A DNA stretch of 58,091 nt from Hyphomicrobiales bacterium (GTDB lineage: Bacteria; Pseudomonadota; Alphaproteobacteria; Rhizobiales; Methyloligellaceae). The stretch lies in the NCBI GenBank assembly GCA_028280515.1, contig JANQLP010000162.1, forward strand, positions 1 to 58,091, written 5' to 3'. Position numbers and translations under genes: made by a program. Positions 57,758 through 58,091 of the stretch are shown here, one piece after another; positions within the stretch are counted from its first letter, which is position 1, and the number at the start of each line of letters is the position of its first letter. The notes beneath the pieces were generated by a model. It saw nothing but the letters and a program-made list of their open reading frames with translations, did no database searches and was not told where the DNA came from.

Positions 57758-57774
57758 TTTGTGCAGTGCACAAA
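57758..57774. promoter_or_regulatory. Perfect 8-1-8 palindrome upstream of the patatin-like gene (PhaR-like)
   Basis: TTTGTGCAGTGCACAAA has perfect 8-bp arms about one base, 91 nt before the patatin-like start. TGCA-rich dyads of this type are bound by PhaR, the polyhydroxybutyrate-sensing repressor of many alphaproteobacteria. The exact PhaR site of this organism is unknown. Confidence 0.55.
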
Positions 57775-57865
57775 TCTGCCCAAATTGGTCCTCATATGAG
57801 CGTTCGTCACAAAAGTCGGCGACGCTAAACCAAGGCAGTCATATCTGGGCTGCAAGAGAGGAACC

Positions 57866-58091
57866 ATGAGCAACGACACCTTGATGCCCGGCGCCAGCCG
57901 GGCGATCCGTTCGCCGCTGCGGCGTCTCGGCGTTCCGCCGAATGCCGGTACCACGTGGGCGACCTTTGCGCGGCGCTTCTCTTTTGCACGACGCACCGGT
58001 TCGCCATCGCGACGCCTGAACCTCGCACTGCAGGGCGGCGGCGCACATGGCGCCTTCACATGGGGCGTCCTCGACGCCCTTCTGGCGCGTG
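57866..58091 (+). CDS. Patatin-like phospholipase family protein, N-terminal part
   Basis: 75 codons are visible before the window ends. GAGAGGAACC precedes the ATG. After a basic, Arg-rich stretch, LNLALQGGGAHGAFTWGVL matches the oxyanion-hole Gly-rich motif and first helix of patatin-like hydrolases; the nucleophile (GxSxG) lies beyond the window. Members act on lipids or, in polyhydroxyalkanoate producers, on stored polymer. The PhaR-like palindrome upstream supports a link to polyhydroxybutyrate metabolism, but this is inference. Confidence 0.85.
   Translation, partial: MSNDTLMPGASRAIRSPLRRLGVPPNAGTTWATFARRFSFARRTGSPSRRLNLALQGGGAHGAFTWGVLDALLAR

Larger units (their letters stand above)
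57553..57865. other. 313-bp intergenic region after the peroxiredoxin gene
   Basis: Besides the terminator at 57604-57632 it contains the 8-1-8 palindrome at 57758-57774 and the patatin-like gene's promoter. No additional gene is apparent. Confidence 0.6.

Noticed and set aside
1-58091. CRISPR arrays, insertion sequences, integrases and prophage genes
   Set aside because: No regularly spaced repeats, transposase or integrase motifs were found in any frame.

Overview
The window is a GC-rich chromosomal segment from an alphaproteobacterium, most likely of the Hyphomicrobiales. The reasons are a complete minCDE operon preceded by a perfect CtrA box (TTAA-N7-TTAAC), polyhydroxyalkanoate-type genes at both ends (a phasin-like C-terminus and a patatin-like protein behind a PhaR-like palindrome), molybdenum hydroxylases and many small alphaproteobacterial DUF proteins. 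No rRNA, tRNA, CRISPR array, IS element or prophage was found.

Layout. 1-5.6 kb: phasin-like tail, secreted kelch protein, NDUFA9-like SDR, SAM methyltransferase, FMN-binding PPOX protein and a run of small DUF proteins (DUF3429, TMEM205-like, DUF2256, DUF393). 5.7-9.4 kb: lytic transglycosylase and a two-gene (2Fe-2S)/molybdopterin dehydrogenase. 9.6-14.5 kb: a GbsR/MarR regulator, HlyD adaptor and RND pump operon with a perfect 8-2-8 operator candidate. 14.6-28.2 kb: orphan DppC-type permease, secreted repeat protein, SEL1 protein, PPK2 (class II-like), periplasmic asparaginase, DUF2267, DsrE, cytochrome c, Zn-ADH, a dead L,D-transpeptidase fragment, a large calcineurin-like phosphoesterase, an AraC regulator divergent from a frameshifted SDR plus an NTF2-like protein, and Ddl. 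28.2-36.2 kb: TARG1-like macrodomain, CPA2 antiporter, a P3A H+-ATPase with a co-transcribed class III PPK2, and a SulP transporter. 36.3-38.2 kb: minCDE.

38.3-46.1 kb: a LysR regulator divergent from a VOC protein/PPOX-reductase fusion operon, then a phosphodiesterase-like enzyme and a three-gene operon (HisD-family HpsN-like dehydrogenase, SDR, Zn-ADH) that matches the gene set for 2,3-dihydroxypropanesulfonate oxidation. 46.3-58.1 kb: DUF3597, OmpW, flavodoxin, Fe-S photolyase, GST, a FixK/Fnr-type regulator, an acid-ceramidase-like Ntn hydrolase, a second CPA2 antiporter, an AraC regulator divergent from 1-Cys peroxiredoxin, and the start of a patatin-like gene.

How the genes may work together. 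Fnr-type boxes (TTGAY-N4-RTCAA or close) lie upstream of the asparaginase, the macrodomain gene, the ompW/DUF3597 intergenic region and the Crp/Fnr gene itself, which suggests a local low-oxygen regulon. The most interesting unexplored unit is the proton ATPase/PPK2 operon with its antiporter and anion-transporter neighbours, which could tie polyphosphate to proton export. Decay is visible in three places: an FtsX-like C-terminal remnant at about 2.1 kb, the L,D-transpeptidase remnant with Cys to Arg at 22.2 kb, and the frameshifted SDR at 25.9 kb. All functions are read from sequence motifs by eye; no database search was run.
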